From an uncultured Verrucomicrobia subdivision 3 bacterium (GTDB taxonomy: Bacteria; Verrucomicrobiota; Verrucomicrobiia; Limisphaerales; UBA11358): a stretch of DNA of 17,345 nt. The first letter of the stretch is position 1, and each line of letters starts with the position of its first letter. Positions 15,278 through 17,345 of the stretch are shown here, piece by piece. Made by a program: the position numbers and the translations under genes. The notes under the pieces are model-generated. The model was not told the origin of the DNA and searched no databases. It saw nothing but the letters and a program-made list of their open reading frames with translations. The DNA lies in NCBI GenBank assembly GCA_903861445.1, contig CAIOUK010000172.1, positions 1 through 17,345 on the forward strand, written 5' to 3'.

Positions 15278-16333
15278 TTATTCGCCGGGAAGTTTCGCAT
15301 CCGCGCCCGGATAAAGTTTCTGATAATCCGTCGCCTGCACGCCGATGATGGAAGCCACGCCGAGGATGTCGTGCGCCGTAGAACCGCGAGAAACGTCAGC
15401 GGCGGGTCGGTTCAGGCCGAGCAAAATCTGGCCGTAATAATTGGCGCGGGATACGACGCTGAGCATCCGGCTGGCGATGTTGCCGGAATTGAGGTCGGGA
15501 AAAATCAGCACGTTCGCGCGCCCGGCCACCTGGCTGTCGTGCAATTTGCGCGAGGCCGTTTCCAGCACGAGCGCGGCGTCCACCTGCATTTCGCCATCGA
15601 AATCGGCTTCGATATTGAGCTGTGCCGCTTTGCGTCGCGCCGCCGCCGTGGCCGCCTGCATTTTGCCGATGGACGGATGCGCCGCGCTGCTGCCCTTGGT
15701 GGAAAATGAAAGCATCGCCACGCGCGCCCGCACGCCGAGCATGTGCCGCGCGAGCTTCGCGGTGGAAACGGCGATGTCGGCGAGTTGTTCCACGTTGGGG
15801 TCGGGAATCACGCCGCAGTCGGCCATGAACAGCGTGCCGTTCTCGCCGATGCGTGTGTCCTCAACCTCGATGACCGTGCAGCTCGAAACGGCTCCGATGT
15901 TCGGCGCAGATTGGACGATTTGAAACAGCGGACGCAACACGCTGCCGGTGATGTGCGCCGCGCCGGAGACGAGGCCATCCGCCTGGTGCATCGCCAGCAT
16001 CATCGCGCCATAAAAATTCGGCTGCATCATTGCATCGCGCGCTTCGGTGGGGCGCAGACCTTTTTCGCGGCGGATGCGGTAAAGCCGGCTGGAAAAATTT
16101 TCAAGATCTTCGCTGGTCGCGGGATTGATGATCCGGATGCCTTCCAGTGAAATTTTCAACTGTTCTGCTGCCGCGCGGACTTTGCCCTGGTCGCCGAGCA
16201 AAATTGGCACGCCGAGCCGCAACGAATAAAACTGCCGCGCCGCCTGCAAAATGCGCGGTTCCTCGCCTTCCGGAAAAACCACCCGTTTGGGGTGCCGCTG
16301 CATTTTTTCAATGAGATTGCCGATGAAACGCAT
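15278..16333 (-). CDS. pta: Phosphate acetyltransferase
   Basis: Pta interconverts acetyl-CoA plus phosphate and acetyl phosphate plus CoA in the cytoplasm. The 351 residues correspond to the short catalytic PTA/PTB form without the N-terminal regulatory domain of the E. coli enzyme. Motifs are RVVFPEGEEPRIL (17-29), QADGLVSGAAHITGSVLRP (117-135), MADCGVIPDPN (170-180), MLSFSTKGSSAAHP (207-220), VLIFPDLNSGNIASRM (275-290) and LNRPAADVSRGST (307-319). A divergent promoter candidate sits immediately upstream, with only six bases between its -10 box and the ATG. No ackA lies next to it. It could recycle acetate carbon released by amino-sugar deacetylation, but that link is speculative, since it sits in a separate transcript with hisC. 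Confidence 0.93.
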   Translation of the reverse strand: MRFIGNLIEKMQRHPKRVVFPEGEEPRILQAARQFYSLRLGVPILLGDQGKVRAAAEQLKISLEGIRIINPATSEDLENFSSRLYRIRREKGLRPTEARDAMMQPNFYGAMMLAMHQADGLVSGAAHITGSVLRPLFQIVQSAPNIGAVSSCTVIEVEDTRIGENGTLFMADCGVIPDPNVEQLADIAVSTAKLARHMLGVRARVAMLSFSTKGSSAAHPSIGKMQAATAAARRKAAQLNIEADFDGEMQVDAALVLETASRKLHDSQVAGRANVLIFPDLNSGNIASRMLSVVSRANYYGQILLGLNRPAADVSRGSTAHDILGVASIIGVQATDYQKLYPGADAKLPGE

Positions 16334-16339
16334 GGCGGC

Positions 16340-16368
16340 AAGTTAGCGGACAAATCTGAAACTGCCAA
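16340..16368 (-). promoter_or_regulatory. Candidate sigma70-type promoter for pta-hisC
   Basis: Read on the minus strand, TTGGCA (16368-16363) is followed by a 17-base spacer and TAACTT (16345-16340). Only six bases (GCCGCC) separate the -10 box from the pta ATG, so transcription would begin at or next to the start codon. The box match is moderate (TTGGCA differs from TTGACA at one base; TAACTT keeps the key T, A and final T). No start-site data are available. Confidence 0.5.
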
Positions 16369-16379
16369 AGGAATTTAAG

Positions 16380-16461
16380 TTTGCCACCGAGGCACAGAGC
16401 GCACAGAGACCGATGAATTAAATTTTGCTTTTCTCTGCGTCCTCTGTGTCTCTGTGGCAAA
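16380..16461. repeat. Imperfect inverted repeat of CACAGAG type (82 bases)
   Basis: The left arm (16380-16410) reads TTTGCCACCGAGGCACAGAG and continues with GCACAGAGA. The right arm (16431-16461) is nearly its reverse complement (TTTGCCACAGAGACACAGAG when inverted). The arms are separated by an AT-rich loop of about 20 bases. The left arm contains two direct copies of GCACAGAG (16392-16399 and 16401-16408). The element lies between divergent pta and the zinc-ribbon gene, upstream of both promoter candidates. CACAGAG-rich inverted repeats of this kind are, from memory, dispersed intergenic elements in many environmental bacterial genomes. It could be a REP/MITE-like repeat or a transcribed hairpin. 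Confidence 0.7.
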
Positions 16462-16475
16462 TTCGCGTCCGCGCA

Positions 16476-16504
16476 TTGACTTGGATTTCTTTCACCGTTA
16501 GCCT
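16476..16504 (+). promoter_or_regulatory. Candidate sigma70-type promoter for zinc-ribbon gene
   Basis: TTGACT (16476-16481), a 17-base spacer and TAGCCT (16499-16504) precede the ATG at 16514 by nine bases. As with the divergent pta promoter, the start of transcription would fall within a few bases of the start codon, giving a very short or absent leader. The -35 box is good and the -10 box weak. This is a sequence-based prediction only. Confidence 0.45.
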
Positions 16505-16513
16505 TGCACGCAA

Positions 16514-17242
16514 ATGCAGGAAATCATCGAGAAACTTCTCATCCTTCAGGATTGCGACCGGAAAATCTCCCGCGTCACCCAGGAACTCGCCCACATCGGG
16601 CCCGAACGCGAATCGCTCAAGGCCAAGGCCGCCAGCACGCAGACCGCGCTCGACGCCGCCAAGCTGCGCGTGAAACAGATTGAATCCGAGCGCAAACAGC
16701 GCGACCTCGAAATCGAGGGCAAGAAGGCGCAGATCGAAAAATATCTCAACCAGCAGTTGCTCACGCGCAAGAACGAGGAATACAAGGCGCTCACGCACGA
16801 AATCGAGATGGCCAAGGAAGTCATTTTCAAAATCGAGGATGCGGAAATTGTGTTAATGGAGCAGGCCGAAGTCGCGCAGAAAAATGTCGTGACCGCGACC
16901 GCCGAGGCCGCCGCCGCCAAAAAACTCGTGGACGACCAAATTGGTCAGTTAAACCAGCGCGAGGAAAATCTGAAGAAGGAATTCACCGAACTAACGGCTG
17001 GCCGCGCCCAACTGGCGGCCGCCGTGGACGAATCCACGCGCAACCGCTACGAGCGGATTTTCAAGAGCAAGGGCGAGAACGCGGTCGTGGGCGTGGAACA
17101 CAGTGCCTGCGGCGGCTGCCACATGAAATTACCGACGCAGATTGTGACCAACTGCCGGGCGCAGGGGGAAATCATCACCTGCCCGAACTGCGGCCGGATT
17201 TTGTATTTCACCCGCGACATGATTTTGAAGGCGGCGGATTAA
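16514..17242 (+). CDS. Coiled-coil C4 zinc-ribbon protein (COG1579 / CT398-like)
   Basis: Residues 1-185 are charged, heptad-rich helix and should form a long coiled-coil hairpin (for example SLKAKAASTQTALDAAKLRV, 34-53). QQLLTRKNEEYKALTHEIE (80-98) is the family's most conserved stretch. The C-terminus is a zinc ribbon with CGGC (199-202) and CPNC (223-226), ending in GRILYF. This is the COG1579/zf-RING_7 family, often annotated as predicted nucleic-acid-binding protein. The chlamydial member CT398 (CdsZ) has been linked to sigma54 and type III secretion components, but whether that applies here is unknown. Length (242) is normal. It has its own promoter candidate and no Shine-Dalgarno sequence. 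No function specific to the sugar operon is suggested. Confidence 0.88.
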   Translation: MQEIIEKLLILQDCDRKISRVTQELAHIGPERESLKAKAASTQTALDAAKLRVKQIESERKQRDLEIEGKKAQIEKYLNQQLLTRKNEEYKALTHEIEMAKEVIFKIEDAEIVLMEQAEVAQKNVVTATAEAAAAKKLVDDQIGQLNQREENLKKEFTELTAGRAQLAAAVDESTRNRYERIFKSKGENAVVGVEHSACGGCHMKLPTQIVTNCRAQGEIITCPNCGRILYFTRDMILKAAD

Positions 17243-17256
17243 AATCAGGCTGCGGA

Positions 17257-17340
17257 TTAATCTGCGAGCGTTTCGGTCACGATGCGGTTCGTGCGCAGCT
17301 CGATCTGCCGGATTTTTTTGAGAATCTCGCGGGGAATCAT
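17257..17340 (-). pseudogene. Short frame resembling the N-terminus of a DUF58 protein, ending after 27 codons
   Basis: The minus strand from the ATG at 17340 encodes 27 residues, MIPREILKKIRQIELRTNRI followed by VTETLAD and TAA. I recognise this as very like the start of DUF58 proteins (MoxR-associated), which normally continue after ETLAG with YHSVFKG and a DEVREYQ region. Here the frame stops immediately, and the bases that follow are the tail of the convergent zinc-ribbon gene. It may be a remnant of a DUF58 gene cut by deletion. Alternatively it is the C-terminus of a longer protein entering from the right, since the codon before the ATG is also open, or a small gene in its own right. 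Only five bases of upstream sequence are visible. Confidence 0.4.
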
Positions 17341-17345
17341 GGGAA

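Noticed and set aside
17252..17265. Near-perfect 14-base palindrome GCGGATTAATCTGC after the zinc-ribbon gene
   Set aside because: Too short and without a T-run to call a terminator; part of it is one copy of the GCGGATTAA direct repeat, so chance or the truncation event may explain it.
1..17345. tRNA, rRNA, CRISPR array, insertion sequence or phage genes
   Set aside because: I looked for transposase or integrase motifs, spaced direct repeats and tRNA-like cloverleaf sequence in the gaps and found none; nearly all sequence is coding.

Overview
This window looks like a chromosomal segment from a member of the Verrucomicrobiota, most likely a relative of the Pedosphaera/Limisphaerales group. 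That is an inference from the gene content and protein style: sulfatase, exported Gfo/Idh/MocA and DUF1080 proteins together, no TonB/SusCD genes, and GC of about 60% by eye. No marker gene fixes the taxonomy.

Region 1 (left edge to 14142, + strand) is one tightly packed run of twelve genes. Starts and stops overlap or lie 0-28 bases apart, so it reads as a single operon. Order: GH20 beta-N-acetylhexosaminidase (5' end cut off), ROK-type sugar kinase, secreted sulfatase, secreted six-hairpin glycosidase-like protein, CBM9-like protein, PIG-L/LmbE deacetylase, glucosamine-6-phosphate deaminase (nagB), membrane-tethered sugar isomerase/epimerase-like protein, cytoplasmic Gfo/Idh/MocA oxidoreductase, MFS sugar/nucleoside-type transporter, DUF1080 lipoprotein, and Tat-exported Gfo/Idh/MocA oxidoreductase.

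The first seven genes make sense as a pathway for a (probably sulfated) N-acetylhexosamine-containing glycan: desulfation, release of GlcNAc/GalNAc, phosphorylation, deacetylation, then deamination to fructose-6-phosphate. No NagA is present. The PIG-L deacetylase lies three bases upstream of nagB and is the obvious candidate to replace it. The last five genes resemble the oxidative (3-keto-sugar) route of glycoside cleavage, apparently split between cell envelope and cytoplasm.

Region 2 (14179-16333, - strand) is a housekeeping pair: hisC downstream of pta, convergent with the operon. Region 3 (16334-16513) is a divergent intergenic region. It holds two good promoter candidates, both predicting nearly leaderless transcripts, and an 82-base imperfect inverted repeat of the CACAGAG type. 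Region 4 (16514-17242, + strand) encodes a coiled-coil C4 zinc-ribbon protein (COG1579/CT398 type). The right edge carries a 27-codon minus-strand frame that looks like the first residues of a DUF58 protein but stops at once.

The points most worth a second look are the PIG-L/NagB pairing in place of NagA, the fusion of a low-GC three-helix membrane segment to the isomerase, the two-compartment 3-keto module, the near absence of Shine-Dalgarno sequences, and the interrupted DUF58-like start.
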